A stretch of DNA of 5,238 bases from Gallionella sp. GTDB taxonomy: Bacteria > Pseudomonadota > Gammaproteobacteria > Burkholderiales > Gallionellaceae. The DNA lies in NCBI GenBank assembly GCA_030645955.1, contig JAUSMR010000132.1, positions 1 to 5,238 on the forward strand, in the 5' to 3' direction. The notes beneath the pieces were generated by a model. It searched no databases and was not told where the DNA came from. It saw nothing but the letters and a program-made list of their open reading frames with translations. The translations under genes and the position numbers were made by a program. This document shows positions 4,953-5,238 of the stretch, in pieces; within the stretch, counting starts at the first letter, position 1, and every line of letters starts with the position of its first letter.

Positions 4953-5238
4953 TCATTTAAGCGTTTTCAACAATGTGCCCGCGTCCGCAGAATTTTCAAA
5001 AATCTGGCGACCTTTCAAGGCTGCTTCAAGTTCTTCACGGGCTTCAATTTTGCGACCGGTCTGCGTCAACACGACTGCCAGGTGGTAACGAATCTCGGGG
5101 TTGCCGGGGTCGCGCAGCCGGGCATCGCGCAAGAGTTGCAGGGCGCGGTCGCCTTGGCCCTCCTGAAACAGGGCCCAGCCAAGCGTGTCGATGGCGTTGG
5201 GGTTGTTGGGGTTCTTGGTCACGGCTTGTTCGGCCATC
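4953..5238 (-). CDS. prsT: PrsT-like TPR-repeat protein, C-terminal fragment (5' end outside window)
   Basis: The frame stays open to the window edge, so the ATG at 5237 is probably internal and the gene continues beyond the window. The visible 94 residues hold two TPR units (AEQAVTKNPNNPNAIDTLGW, then ALQLLRDARLRDPGNPEIRY) followed by HLAVVLTQTGRKIEAREELE, with the end TLLKTLK. DTLGW followed by EIRYHLA and a closing LLK is the usual C-terminus of PrsT-type PEP-CTERM system TPR proteins. By eye it shares about one third identity with the fragment at 2-817 but is richer in G/C and arginine. It points the same way as the PEP-CTERM gene downstream, but that gene has its own sigma-54 promoter. 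Another TPR protein of the exopolysaccharide locus is possible. Confidence 0.7.
   Translation of the reverse strand, partial: MAEQAVTKNPNNPNAIDTLGWALFQEGQGDRALQLLRDARLRDPGNPEIRYHLAVVLTQTGRKIEAREELEAALKGRQIFENSADAGTLLKTLK

Overview
This is a gene-dense window, probably from the chromosome of a betaproteobacterium (Burkholderiales or Rhodocyclales type; the genus cannot be read from the sequence) with an exosortase/PEP-CTERM surface-protein and exopolysaccharide system. Three things support this: a VPEP C-terminal sorting signal on a secreted protein, two partial genes for PrsT-like TPR proteins, and a PqqD / HprK-related kinase / nucleotidyltransferase set of the kind called the HPr-rel-A system.

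Layout. Positions 2-817 (+) hold the 3' end of one prsT-like gene. After a 139-bp regulatory gap comes a tight plus-strand operon (957-3907). It encodes a 199-aa Cys/Ser/Thr-containing protein with a twin-arginine-type leader, a PqqD-like chaperone, an HprK-related kinase and an NTP_transf_5-type nucleotidyltransferase; the last three genes overlap by 4 bp at each junction. Converging on it, 19 bp away, is a minus-strand gene (3927-4763) for an XDP1-like PEP-CTERM surface protein. Behind that gene lie a 189-bp promoter region and the 3' end of a second prsT-like gene (4953-5238, minus). The window is therefore two face-to-face modules, each with the order prsT, regulatory region, target gene(s).

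Regulation is the most striking result. Both target units have a sigma-54 (-24/-12) promoter with the exact GG-N10-GC spacing. Upstream of each is the same 19-bp motif (TATGTCGAATTTATTTACA and TATGTCGATTTTCTTTACA, 17/19 identical), exactly 81 bp from motif TGT to promoter GG in both cases. An IHF-like site lies between motif and promoter in each. This looks like a shared enhancer for one sigma-54 activator; PrsR, the PEP-CTERM system regulator, is the obvious but unproven candidate. It implies that the HPr-rel-A operon and the PEP-CTERM protein are switched on together.

Working model (inference): the PqqD-like protein presents a peptide or the small exported protein to the HprK-like kinase and the nucleotidyltransferase for modification, as part of an exosortase-linked envelope programme. 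No lasso cyclase, leader protease, radical SAM enzyme, transporter, HPr protein, exosortase, RNA gene, IS element or CRISPR array is visible here.
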